NCBI GenBank assembly: GCA_905220665.1
Contig: CAJNAR010000150.1
Location: forward strand, 1-64,000
Direction: 5' to 3'
Origin: Albugo candida
Taxonomy: Eukaryota; Oomycota; Peronosporomycetes; Albuginales; Albuginaceae
Length of the DNA stretch: 64,000 nucleotides
The position numbers and the translations under genes were made by a program. A model generated the notes under the pieces. The model was not told the DNA's origin, made no database searches, and saw nothing but the letters and a program-made list of their open reading frames with translations. Below, in pieces: positions 10,738-22,760 of this stretch. How positions within the stretch are numbered: position 1 is the first letter of the stretch; each line of letters begins with the position of its first letter.

Positions 10738-13700
10738 AAAAAACGTGTTGGGGGTGTAACCCAACAAGCTGCACCCAGGGTGATGGTCAGAACACGACCA
10801 ACGACCAACAATTGGCAGAAAATTCGGTATTGCCTGTTTCGGCACTTAACAAGGTACTCGCCATACTCGGTGACTTGTCGCAACGGATATGTAGAATGGA
10901 ATCCTCGCAGACCTGAAAAGTCAACCGACATCCCAAGGATCTGCGAAGTCAAGCTGTTTTGGTTCGGTTTAGGGATCAGGGGCACGTGTAAACCTCCAGA
11001 GTTTGAAGCATTTCCCTCCTCCCAAACCTTCAACGAATGTCTCGCTGGCCAACTATTTCGCCCGACGGCCAGCTTATGCTAAAGAGATGTTTTACCCACT
11101 GGCTTAGGTCGACGGAAACTATAAAATGGGTTAGAAATCTGACGCTGGCTTTCGTGGGCAGATTGCACCTGAAGTAGTGTACTCATGTATGCGTATATCA
11201 GGTCCTTGATGTTACCAGCTTGTGCAGGTACCCGAAGGCGTGCCGGTTGGTGGCCAATGAACATTGGAGCTGCAATCTTCAGCTCTATCATGGACTTGAT
11301 AGTGGTCATGCGACAAAGGTTGCTCCAAATTCAGTACCAAGGGAGCACCTTCCCAGAGCATGACGTTATTTCTTGCGCCCAAATAATCGCAACGTAGCTG
11401 GACGGTATTTTTCTTGTATCTGACAGCTGTAAGTGACACGTGCGGAGACGCGGAAAGCTTTGTCTTGGAAAGCATTTTCCACTATTCTGATACAACGATG
11501 CTCCCGACGATGTTGTCCCGTCTGGCCCTGAAGATAGTTCACAATATATGAAAGGGTGAACAGATAGCCCAATTTGCACGATCGACGGATCTCGACACTC
11601 GAGCCAAACATTTCATCAGAGACGTAGTAAACGTCGTCGATCCGACGAAGAAATGAGGAAGTTTGAAAAGGTTAAGAAACGTCCTGATCATAGAGTTTTG
11701 AAAAGGGGTATCAATGTGGCAACACTAGTCACGTCAAGGCAGTTTGCCAGAGGAAAGGCAAAAACGAGAAGACGAATATGCATTCTAAGTGTTAGAGATG
11801 GACGGTCTAGGTTAACCAGCAATTGGGTTCTGCACAGCAGCTCAAGACGAAATTTGTTCAATGACGTGAGCCTACTCGACGATGCGGTGGACTGCCACAA
11901 ATGTTCACCACATCTTCTGATGGGAACCGTATAAGGATCACCAAACAACGAAGTGTGATGATCCGGGTCAAAGCACTTCGTAATATAAAGACCATCCGAC
12001 TTCTGGATGCTCAATACTCATTCAATTTGGGGCTAAACATCATTTCCTTCAGTAGATCGGAAAAGAAAGGATGCGTTCTTGAGTAACGTGAAGTGAGGCG
12101 TGTTGTGGTCTCTAATCCTGGTGGCGCACTCATGATGTGCGTTGATCGTATCAGTGATGTGTAATTTTTTCAGTTCACGATGGTATTTCGATTGACGATT
12201 TTCGTGAATTTGATTCACCAAAGAAGGCAGTAATGACAATCTTGTATGGTGATGGACATGGACATAATACGGGTCTTCAGCATGAAAACTTGTTACAGTT
12301 CCATCGTCGTTTGGGTCATCTGTGTTAAGTCAAAATCATCAAGATGGCCCGCGATCCCGCCTCTGGTATCAAACTGACTGATACGAGCCGTATCAACTGC
12401 TTGGCATGCGCTAATTTATTCAAATCGGACGTACAGTCACGCAAAAACAGAGGATCGAATTTTCCCATTAATGTAATCGGTGGTGTCATCTGTACTGGCC
12501 TAAAAGCCACCATAACTCCCCTTGATCGACTAGGCAATAGTTATTTGATCAACTTGATCAATCAATGGTCAAACTATTGCCGAGTGTCCCTCGCGAAAAC
12601 TAAAGATGTTGCTGCGATGAAGTTTAATCATTTACCGTATTCACTCTCTACGTACAGACGGTGGAGGCGAATACAAACTTCTAGACGTGTTTTGCAAGAA
12701 AAATGGTTTCATGTGACAATTGAGTGAAAAAGAACACCAGGCAAACAATTGAAAACTAAATGGATGCATCGCACCATCATGAACATGGTGCGAATCATGG
12801 CGTTCCAAGTGGGCTACCATTAAACATAAGGGGCGATTCTGATGAATACGCAGTCTACAACCTGATACGAAGTCCCACCAAGGAAATTGAAGATGGCAAC
12901 TTAACTACCAAGATGCTGACTAAGAAACGACCCTGCACGGTGCACCTGAACACTAACAACAAATGCCTGGACGTGCTCGGAAAAGCGGCAATCATAATCG
13001 AAAAGGGACGATGAGATGAAGGGATATCGGGTCTCTATACCAAAAAATCGTGTAGTGGGGGTAATTCAGCATGTTCGGAATACTGAAAGCCTGATCGATA
13101 TTAAAGCCAGTGAATTGGTGGAAGCTTTTTATGGGACTGAAAGTCATGAAGAGCTTTATGGCAACCATGTCAAGCGCTCAATAAAAAGACAGTCGTCCGG
13201 ATGGACACGTGACCGACACCTGGTCAAGACGCGATTGAGTTGATATGCCAAGTAATAAAAGTAACATTATTGAAGTTTTAAACGTTTTCAGCACTATCAG
13301 AGAGCCAGACCAAGAAAATACGGTGAGGTTAGGTAATACCAACTCTTTGAGATCCATCACACATTGACTTTCGCTGTGGTAATGCAACTTTGAGCCTTAA
13401 AGATGGTCTTTGTGCTCTCTCGTGGATGGAACGTGCTGGCAAGTCATGGTGACGTATCGGATGAATATTTTAGGGCTGAAATACGTTGAAATGTACATGA
13501 TAGTGCCAAGCAGGATGCAAGTCGGTCAAGAGGAAACGCAAGGTTCAGAATTGTTGGTTGCGTCGTCCGAAGGAGGACTATCAAGCATCGAGGCGTTACA
13601 GTAACTTCTTTTGGATCACAGCATTCACTCGTCTTGATCTATTTTGCAGTAAACAGCTCAACCAGGAAGCCTCACAAAACGACGCTGAAGGGACTGGAAA

Positions 13701-14276
13701 TGGCTAGGCGACTTGCGTGATATCAAGGAAACGACTCGGTGAAGTAATGCGTTGAAAAGTACAAACCAACCAGTGGACCCCATCAAGATCGAAAGCTGGA
13801 GAGACGCGGACTTCGTCGCGGGCAAGTAGGATAGAAATTTAGTGTCAGGATGCGTGTTGACGTTAGACGGTGCAGTGGTATCGCGAACATGCAAGAAGCA
13901 TACTGTTGTCTCGCTTAGCACCATGGAAGCGAGGTTCATCGTTGCGTCGCGTGCTCGTCGTGGGCTTCTAGGTCTGAGAAGATTGTTTGATAAACTGGAC
14001 ATGAAAGCTGCTGATCTGATTCTCATGTGGATGGACAGTAAAGCGGCGATCTAGAAATTGGAAAGCGAGAAGAGTACCTTAAACGCGAAACATGTCGACA
14101 TTCATTTCAAGTTTATCTATCACCACGCTCAACCTAATGTCGAGCAGCCAAGCTTTGCCAAGTCTGATGATATGATGGCAGATCTGTTGACGAAGGCACA
14201 AGCGGCATCGACGATTATGGACCTGCGTGGGATGTTCAAGTTAAACGCCATCCAGGATGACCTCGAGGACTGTTAG
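10729..14276 (+). pseudogene. Copia A gag-pol pseudogene
   Basis: Reading from the ATG in the primer-binding site: Gag starts MSPKK and continues in a second frame (NTTNDQQLAENSVLP) near 10795-10850. The aspartic protease/GAG-pre-integrase region lies at 11820-12085 (NLFNDVSLLDDAVDCH, CVLE). The integrase spans 12260-13240, with FHRRLGHLC near 12300, CLAC of the zinc motif near 12400, a YCRVSLAKTKD core segment near 12580 and LNTNNKCLDVLGKAAIII near 12945-13000. RNase H at 13770-14276 shows VSLSTMEARFI and AKHVDIHFKF and ends DLLTKAQ. Reverse transcriptase is essentially absent and stops are frequent throughout. Confidence 0.85.
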
Positions 14277-14566
14277 ACGATATCGTTTTCGTACAGGTCC
14301 TTAAGGGCTTGAGTTTCAACCACAGATTCATTAAAGGTAACTTCCGAATTCACCAGAGCGGCTGTTTGGTGACAAGATGACATATGGGACTACGAGAGAC
14401 GGTCACGACGTGGGACCGGACGGACGTCATGTGAAACGTGACGTATTCATTTTGTAAAGCCGTTACGCATGCATATTGTGGTGTTGAAAAACAAGGTTGA
14501 TGCTGAACACAAGTTACTTTAGCTTCTTCCTCTATTGCAGCAAGAGCATATCAGATACATTCAACG
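14271..14566 (+). repeat. Copia A 3' LTR
   Basis: It begins TGTTAGACGAT and overlaps the last codons of the RNase H frame (stop TAG at 14274-14276). It aligns with the 5' LTR across its full length but with many substitutions. Confidence 0.82.
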
Positions 14567-17488
14567 GTACCAGCTTAAGCCTAACGAAGGTGTCTTCATT
14601 TTCAAGTTAGATCGTTGTGTTCAACATTTTCTGAATCACATCGTATATTTTGGGATGTAGCCGGAAACGATAATCGAATATTATTCCGGACAGTGCAAGA
14701 TGTTGAAGTCGTCTTACACCATATCTTTAATCTCCAAAGTTTGTAAAAAAGACACTTCACCTATACACTGTGAATAATACTTTTAGGGGATATTGCGCAA
14801 GATTCAGAAGCTATTTACGCTATCAAACTTGCGACGTCCTAAAACGTTTGTATTCTGGATCCTAGAAGTATAGTTCAGAGTAATATCAAAGTCACTACAA
14901 CTCTATTTGAAAGTGCTGTACTGCTTGGTTTGCGGAAGCGGGGACGCCAAGCACTCGACATGAAAAAACTCCACGTCAATATTTCGAGATTAGAGTGCGA
15001 GCGAGTTAACTGAAACTGAGCAATATGGACAGAATCAACTTGCTAGGGTTTGAGATTGACTGTCTCTCAAGATTATACGTGCCATCGAATCGGGATGAGA
15101 GAGAAGAAATCTCAACGAATCAATGCTCAGACAGTTTACAAAACGTTCAGGGATTTCGGACATATGTGAGTGCTCTTAGTGACTTGTTGAGGTGAAGGTA
15201 GGAAGAATTGTGGCGCATCTTATGTAGTAGCATCCAACGGTGAACGGCTTTCGAAGTAGCTGAAGAAGGACAATTCAGAACTCTATCGTAAATTGTCGCC
15301 TGTTAGTATACACGAGATGGTACCGCAACTAGACCCATGAAAATAGAGTAAATCGACGAGCATTGTTGGCATCATAAGCGATCATTTAGTGATTATACTG
15401 CCGAAAAGCACCGTCTGTCTACACTAACAAAGGGAAATAGCATAAATTACAATTCCGAATTTTGTGTGCTTCTCCATTTACTTAGATAATATGCATAATG
15501 ATAAGGTTTCAACCCATGTCTGACGGTATAGTTGATTGTCGTTGAGGACGCCATTCTTAAAAAATTCAAAGGGGATGACGCAGCTTTGAGTTTTGGTATC
15601 TGTTCATCGTTACAGTATTTTTGGGCAAGGCTGGGGACGGTATTTTATTTTTAGGTCAAAGAGAAAAACAAACAGCGTACGGTGACCCAGAAACTCACCT
15701 CTATTCATACTTCAGTTTGCCAACATTTATACCTTGATGAGGCTCGCCTGAACATCATAGTGTTCACTATACGTAATACTAGAGCTCGGCCGATGAAAAA
15801 GGGAGACATCTAGTAAATTGTGTAGATGCAATTCGAAAATCTATAAGAATTGACAGGTGAAAAGCAATCTTATAGGATCCATCTTTAACAGAGATAGTAT
15901 CGCTGATTATATGGGTTAGTCTTATTCGTCTGACGTGGGCAGGTTAAACGATTGTGCGATGGGACTCAATTGCACAAGTTGCGGATGAATGTCTTGGGTC
16001 GACGCGAACCAGGTATACTGATAATTAAAATGGAATACATAGACTATCGCCTTTTAGCAATAATAAAGAATCAAGCACTGGTAGTGGCCGTCATGCATAA
16101 ATGCCCTCAAATCCTGAATACCAATCAAACTCTGTGGATGACTCATTAGCCGTAGAATGCATAAGTACCAGATTATAGAGATATTAAGTGACAGCGCATT
16201 AATTTTCACGGGAAACGGGTGATCCAAAAAACCGTCAAGATTTTCTCTATAATGGTCAGGGATGAAGGAATGAGTTTATACAATCAAGTCACCGCTTGTA
16301 GCCAGAACAATAGCGGCTATATATATCAAATACAAACCTAATGTCTCTTCATCACGACTCTTTGTATGGCAGGGCTGGATTTCAATGAATAGGTTCTCTG
16401 ATATGGAGTTCTTCTGTGATTTGATCTCCAACATTCTATATAGAAATTCTGAAGACCAATTGCAAACCCTTACCTCAATAAAGCACTTTCTTTTGTGTTA
16501 AATGGTACACAAGGCTTGCAAAATGCATCTAATGCTGAGCCAACTTGCAACAGCCTGATATATGCTCCATCTTACAGTCCTGCTATAAAGTGCAAATAAA
16601 AGTGTCCGCACGAAATGATGAAACGTTTCGACTAACCCACCTCGTATATTATATGCTGGACGGAATGGCAACGTATTACACCAACGGCATGTGAGATAAG
16701 GTCGGTGCGCTAGGGGAGTATCAATCAGATGAGAACGGCAGCGATCATACGCACCATTAGGACTGCATTCCGAAAGATTTCAGTACTTGGTCTTATTAAT
16801 ATTCTGATACGAACGATGCCTTATACGACGACAGAATGAAAAAAGATGCCTTAAAAAACCTTTTCTGATTACTGTACCAAGTAATATATTGAGCGAAAAG
16901 CCCTGCGGACGGGCTACGAGGGACCCACAATATTTAGTCCAGCAAACAATGCTTGATGGAGACTACGTGAGGATCCACAAATTTCCGATTAGTATCGAAG
17001 AGGTGACTGCCTGAAACTTTGCACACAATCAAAGCTGGATGTGCATTAAGAACGATAACCTTAATTATGATTTGGGGTGGGTGAGCACAATTCAAGTTTC
17101 ACAAGAAAGAAAGACTACAAGGAGTCTTGCTATACGCATTCCATATTCTCATTGTTTATGGGTTTTGTCAAGTCGTAAACATAAAAGCATCAATATCAGA
17201 TAATTGCCCATTGCATTGTGATCAAATACTTTGATGATGTCATGTGCGCGTATCCGCGGGGGTGGCTCAGATTTTGACGGAAACTCTGATGCAGAACGCT
17301 AATACCCAAACTTGGTTAATGAGAAACTATTGCAACAAACTAGTTGCGATGGACCATGTACACGCAAAAGTGTACTCAAACATGCCCTGGTTCAATCAAA
17401 ATTTTCAAAATAATGGAATATTCGATATAGAATGTCAAACCTTGGATGCGTCCACTTCCAATTTTAGGTCGAATTGAGTGCTCACTGG
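14567..17488. other. Long stretch without a recognisable gene
   Basis: AT-rich sequence with frequent stops in all frames. The longest open frames (about 65-77 codons near 15952 and 17244) have no motif or context. No repeats, transposon ends or RNA genes were recognised by eye. Confidence 0.5.
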
Positions 17489-17495
17489 TCATTCG
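17489..17495 (+). promoter_or_regulatory. Possible oomycete-type initiator element
   Basis: TCATTCG lies 23 bp upstream of the secreted-protein ATG and is followed by CACATAT. It matches the TCATTYY core of the oomycete Inr at six of seven positions, at a spacing typical of the short 5' leaders of oomycete genes. The match is short and could be chance. Confidence 0.3.
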
Positions 17496-17518
17496 CACAT
17501 ATACCATCGAGTGCGCAG

Positions 17519-18265
17519 ATGCCTCGAATACTAGTCTCGCTACTCGGCTTTGTTTGCTTAAACGCGTCGCCTACAAAACATGACATGAGTTCACAACTCG
17601 AAGTTATTCTTAATATGATGAGATTGACATGCGACGATAATAGCTCCCAAAAAGATTGCGAAAAACTTCAAAATGCATTCACGGATTTCGGCAAAGCATT
17701 GGCTCAGCAGTATGTCAACTTCAAATCTAATCGTCGACGAATGGTACAAAACCGTTCACTGGTTGGTGAAGGTGAAATCGTGGAAAATACCCAAACACAA
17801 ACAGAAATGATCCAAGTAGAGCCGGAAATGAGCGATGCAAGAAGTGCTATGTTTGCTTGCTGCCAAGATACTGTTGACCCAGAGCTAAGTACCTTCTGTT
17901 CGGAAGTTCGTGAAAATACATATACCGTTCTTGCTACTGCTTTGGCCGTTCTACATCGTGGGCGCAAATATTTGCCAAATTTCACCATAATTTCTGGTAT
18001 AACAGTCGTTGATTTTATTATCAGAGTGTTTCGTCATGACCCTACCATCTATGAACACATTCCTGACGAAGAATTTTTACATCTAGCTGGCAAAGCTATC
18101 CGTGACGGTCTCGTACTCTCGTTTGTTTGCCGCTTTTTTTATGTATTGGCAATGAAAGTTATAAGAGATGAAGGCGGAACTAGTGGTGATTCAACGGGAA
18201 CGAGTGGATCTCAAGCTGTTCATCCAGATCTTTCAAGAACTAGACGTTTGCTTCAATATGATTAA
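17519..18265 (+). CDS. Small secreted protein, candidate effector
   Basis: An uninterrupted 248-residue frame and the only intact host-like gene in the window. The frame is open upstream to a TTG at 17474, but the first ATG is at 17519 and fits a eukaryotic start. Residues 1-17 (MPRILVSLLGFVCLNAS) form a signal peptide with a basic residue, a hydrophobic core and a small-residue cleavage region. The mature part has six cysteines (38, 47, 114, 115, 127, 204), a basic patch NRRRM at 71-75, an acidic Glu/Thr-rich segment at 84-106, a moderately hydrophobic stretch at 155-171, a second at 197-215, a Gly/Ser/Thr-rich linker at 219-231 and a basic tail RTRRLL. No RXLR, CHXC or LFLAK motif is seen. 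The function is unknown; secretion and a role in host interaction are inferred from the signal peptide, size and subtelomeric location. Confidence 0.7.
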   Translation: MPRILVSLLGFVCLNASPTKHDMSSQLEVILNMMRLTCDDNSSQKDCEKLQNAFTDFGKALAQQYVNFKSNRRRMVQNRSLVGEGEIVENTQTQTEMIQVEPEMSDARSAMFACCQDTVDPELSTFCSEVRENTYTVLATALAVLHRGRKYLPNFTIISGITVVDFIIRVFRHDPTIYEHIPDEEFLHLAGKAIRDGLVLSFVCRFFYVLAMKVIRDEGGTSGDSTGTSGSQAVHPDLSRTRRLLQYD

Positions 18266-20900
18266 GTCAGAGCACAAAACCGGCAAAATACATCAGCTTT
18301 CTTACGCCAAAATTGCTCTTGAATGATTGTTCCGTTTTTTCTTCTACCTACATCAACCATGTGTAGCCATGGATCTTCAAAGTATGAGTATTTGACATGA
18401 TCTTGCTGCCGAAAATAATAGCTATACTATCGTTCAGTGTTTGCTCTGCCCGCGCGTATTATTTCGAATCGCTGTGCAAGATGAATATATGTGTGCTCCA
18501 TCTCGGAGTTAAAAACCCATGTTTTGCGCATCACCTTATCCTTTTGAGTGTGCAGTAGATGATCATTTCAATTGAAATAGCAGTTTTGGCCGGTTGAATG
18601 GTAACATCGCAAAATGAGACAGCAAGTTCGTGTGTCGCCCGTCGTTATAAAATGGCTCGTGCATGAAGCAACACGAGACAATTGATTCAAGCATTCTTCA
18701 AAGTTTTCAATCGACTATGCGACTTTTTGTCTACTTCATTTCCATGCAACTCATTAGACAAGAGTGGTCACCGAAGACCGGTGCAATTGGCGCATCAGGA
18801 AAAATTCAAAGCTAAGCGCCTTAAACTAAACTGTCTCGAAAGACTGGTATGCCTAACTGGCTGCTTCACCCACTGTGTCGCCGATGACCTTATGGAATGG
18901 ATGGAATTTCTCAGTCCGCACTCTTCTTCAATACGCTCAGTAGATAGAAGCATACTTTAGTTGTCCATGGCCCGGACGTATGCGGCCACTTCCATTCCTC
19001 TGTGGAGTTAAGCTTCACTTAGACTAATAGCAATCTTAAATACATTTGAAGCTGTCCATGCAGCATGAAATCTTAATAGCATGGTAGTCAGGCTCTCTAT
19101 CCAAATGCTTGAAAGTATGGCCTTATACATTGCGCCTTGCATTCGTATATCATCATGCATATGTCACACGAGATATTTCTATTCAGTAACCAAAAGTTTG
19201 TTTTATTGTGCTTGAACCACGACAGCGCCGCTGTCAAATAAATGGAGGACCATAATCGGTAGAGCGCGTTTCTTGCCGCTGTGCACATAGAACTTGGTTG
19301 CCACTATAAAAGGCTTTTAGCCTCACGTTTTACAAGCTAGATAGAAAAGCTCCTTAAATATCACGTTTTTAACAAACTGGCATCCTTTTTAGCAAAATAT
19401 CGCATTCGGACGATGATGCACACATATATAATGCAAGAAATAGGTGGAATGATCACAGTGCATGATGTCCACGGTAAGCAAACTTGACGCATCAGCCACA
19501 AGAGCAGCAGTACCTTTCCGATAAGATTGCCCAGAGTCAACGATGTACCCAAACGTGGATATTGCCGTGTGTTTTTCCAAAGTGTGCCATATGTTTTGTA
19601 TCTGCGCTCGTATAAGTAGTGTACCTAACTTGTAGCCTTGATTCCTGGAATTCACTAGACTTGCAACATTATGGTATTAACAAGATGAAGAAGCGACTTT
19701 TTTCATGACAATTGTCCCCAATCTAAGTTGACCTAAGTAGCGTTCTACTTTGCTATCGCTAGTTGCTACGTTGAGAAGTCATTGAAATAGGCAAAAGTGT
19801 TATGGATGCATGATTTTCCATAACGACTGACCTCTGACCATTTAAGTGAAATTTTGAACTTGACATTTTCCTATCAGTCGCTGACAGCGGTGCTGAATGA
19901 CTTCGTAAATGGCGTAATCATGACCTTAGTATGGCTGTAAACCAGCTCAACCTGAAAATCGCAAACCGAAGACAAACCATGCGTCTACATATGTAATATA
20001 TGTAAAAACGCTAGATCCAACACTTGGACCTTATGTATCCGATGCGCTCGAAAGTCCATCAACTGTCACATTTACTTTTCCAAATTCCGATGATCCCGAC
20101 TTAATTCCTATGCATCGGCGGACAATGATAAAGTATTCTCTTGCTCAAACCACAATTGAGTTTTCTGAGCAATATAAAGAACATATGGTGGCTTCTCCGT
20201 CTGAGCGTCGGAGAAATTAAGACTACATTGGCTCATGATGCTGGAGAGTTAAGTGCGAATACCGCTATCACTCTAAGATTTGGACAGAATGCGCTGAAGC
20301 AACTAGGATTCATAATAACCTTTTACACGACCAAGCGCTCTGAACATCTGGTATGATTTGATAGAAAGCAAGAAGAAAAAACTCAGACATTCATATAGTT
20401 GCTACGCTCACAAAAGCTTAGAAGAACAATGTAATATTTACTTTCAAGAATTATAAACCTCTAATCAAAAGGATACAGTTTAATTCAAATCTCAGCGAAC
20501 CCATCACAGATAAGAAGCCTAAGATAAATTGACAACACTCACAGCTTCACCATAATATACATCAGTAAAAAATGAAGCGGTTAGTCCGACACGTAAGGGT
20601 TGCATTCATCAACCTCCAGCGCGCTCGCTTATCGACCTTATCCTTACCAACTCCAACATTGGGTCTGACATGGCCGCGTGTGTCACGGAGGTAAATAACC
20701 GAAACAATATCGGTATTATCGGCACAGCTACAAATTGGACGCTTTCAATTCCTAAAAGCGCACAGCTTTTCATCCAAATTGCGAGATCGCCGAGATCGCC
20801 ACAAGCTCAATCATCCATTTTGCTGCATATTCCGCTCCGCCTCCATCCCACCATTACAATTCTCCTCTTTCAATCTCATCGCAACGTTCTCTTCCCCTAA
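18266..20900. other. Intergenic with one faint coding relic
   Basis: No intact gene. A plus-strand frame from about 20013 to 20219 has protein-like composition (LDPTLGPYVSDALESPSTV ... TFPNSDDPDLIPMHRRTM) and ends in TAA; no family is recognised. A weaker one lies near 18660-18960. The rest has no motif. Confidence 0.35.
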
Positions 20901-22760
20901 TATTTCGTCTTAAACGTCGATAAGCTTACAGAAGTCGATCAAAAGATTCAGTTCCCCGTAACCGTACCTGCGTCGAGCGCTAATACCACGTCACGTAGTA
21001 ATGCATCGCCTCTCTGTGACATCATAAATAATCAAACAAACGAAAGGCATTTCGAATGGAGTGAATATCCACGTCGTTACCACAAATAGGCCAAAGCTTA
21101 TAGATCAAGAGGTATTGATGCGGCCGCTTCCTCCACTCAGAGATATACGATTTAGTGAAGAAGAAGGGTGCAAATGGAAGCAAACACAAAGCATTGTACC
21201 ACCGTTTAGAATGCTTTATGCTCACGAAAGTACCAACGAGTCATCGGAGATTTGACCAAATGGATCATGAAAGCATCTTTAAATGACCGATTCCTGATGA
21301 ACAGTGAGGAAGCGTATGGTTTCCTTAAAGATATTTATGCTACAATTGATGGGTTACGAGAAAGCAGTGATACTATTCACTCAAGAAAACAGCTCGTTAT
21401 CCTATTTTAGAACATCGGGAAACTTTCGATTGATTTTTATGGCCAAAGCGCTTTTTCACAAAGAGATAAACAACACGACACTGGCGCTGTGTGAGCTGTC
21501 GCTGGCGGAAATCGTCGAACAGCGGCTATTGTATTAGGCTCAAACCGCATACCCTCGAGCTCAATTGTACCTTCAGCCTCATCAACACGAGTTAGCGGTA
21601 GTAGCATGGTAGTAGCATTGTGTCGGTGGATCGAGATCGATTGAAGTGGGATTGGAACAGCCTATTTCATCGATATGCTCGTAGCACGTGCGGATGTTCT
21701 CATTCGATTAGGGAAACAAGCGGAAGCCAAAGGCCTCAGTGATCGTTGCTCTCACTCAATGGAAAATGGAGAGTATACGACTCAAGTCCAGTCAATCGAT
21801 CAGAATGGGACTTGCTTCCTTTATATGATCCTCAAGCCTTTAAATTCGCAGGGCGTGCGGTTCAGCATTACAATTTGATTTCGACGCGCGATCTTGACGA
21901 TATTCACGTATTATGTCTTCGGTCCGATACCCAGACGCGTTATCTGCATGCGTTCGAAGAGAGCAAGCGTGATTTGGAGACTGCTAAATTGCTGGATCCT
22001 CACGATATTGACACGATTCTCGCGATGACCAGGCTGGAATCTTTTCACTTCCGATGGCGCACAGCGATCGTTTCCGTGAAAAATGTTTTGGATGAAAATC
22101 CAGACAACGTCACTGCTCTCCTTCTCCGTGGGCAATTGTATGAGCTTGTGGATAGCTACACGCAAGACCAAGCCGACTACATGCGTATTAACGATGCAAA
22201 GAATGTCAAACTCGTGGAAGAAGACCTATTGGATTGATCGGAAGGCTGGCTTTTAAACAAGAAAAGAAGCTGCAAGTATCGAGTCTCGAGTCTGAATTTT
22301 AGTTCAACGACAACGAGTGACAGCATTCCACCTTTTCTTCTTCGTGCTCGCATCTTTATTCGCTTCAGTGACTTTGAAGCAGCGCTTGCGGATTATCATC
22401 GGATGTTGAAATTATTCCGAATCATTTTGATGCATTCATAGAACAGCAAAGTGCTCAAGAAGCATTTTGATACGCAAACACAAGAGCCGACAAATCAGGC
22501 GATCTCCTGGCTACTCACTCAAGATCAACCTGTCGACATGGATTTCACTAGAAGAAATAAATCTTGGCAATGTGAGATGCTTTAAGGACGCACGCATCAC
22601 AGAAAAGCTCGAGATAGCTATCGATCCGAAGCATCGCCTTCAGATAGCACAGAAGTGTGTACAATCCAGTACCTGAAAATATCAAAGTACTTGTTGGAGT
22701 ACGCAGGCGCAATCCATATGGAAAAGGTGGCAGAGATCGCTGAAAATTGGCAATGAACGA
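20900..22760 (+). pseudogene. Decayed TPR-repeat gene, possibly TPR-DnaJ co-chaperone
   Basis: Tetratricopeptide-like segments follow one another in shifting plus-strand frames: EEAYGFLKDIYATIDGL near 21305, MLVARADVLIRLGKQAEAK at 21675-21731, LDPHDIDTILAMTRLESF at 21996-22048, NPDNVTALLLRGQLYELVD at 22099-22155 and RARIFIRFSDFEAALADYH near 22345-22400. The longest intact piece is 21746-22237. After the TPRs, at 22467-22640, IRR...YSLKI followed by FKDA and DPKHR resembles a J-domain with its HPDK tripeptide destroyed by an indel. That order would fit a DNAJC7/DNAJC3-like co-chaperone, but the J-domain is a tentative reading. At least five frame changes and several stops show it is a pseudogene. 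Confidence 0.55.

Larger units (their letters stand above)
10431..14566 (+). mobile_element. Copia element A, old and degraded
   Basis: A Ty1/copia-type LTR retrotransposon on the plus strand. Diverged LTRs lie at 10431-10724 and 14271-14566. A primer-binding site follows the first LTR, and gag, protease, integrase and RNase H remnants follow in copia order. Flanking 5-mers GTACA (10426-10430) and GTACC (14567-14571) look like a decayed 5-bp target duplication. Most of the reverse transcriptase is missing between about 13245 and 13650. LTR divergence is high (very roughly a quarter of positions), so this is the oldest of the three copia elements here. Confidence 0.85.

Noticed and set aside
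17474..17518. TTG-initiated 15-codon extension of the secreted protein
   Set aside because: TTG is not a credible eukaryotic start, and the downstream ATG at 17519 begins exactly at a signal peptide.
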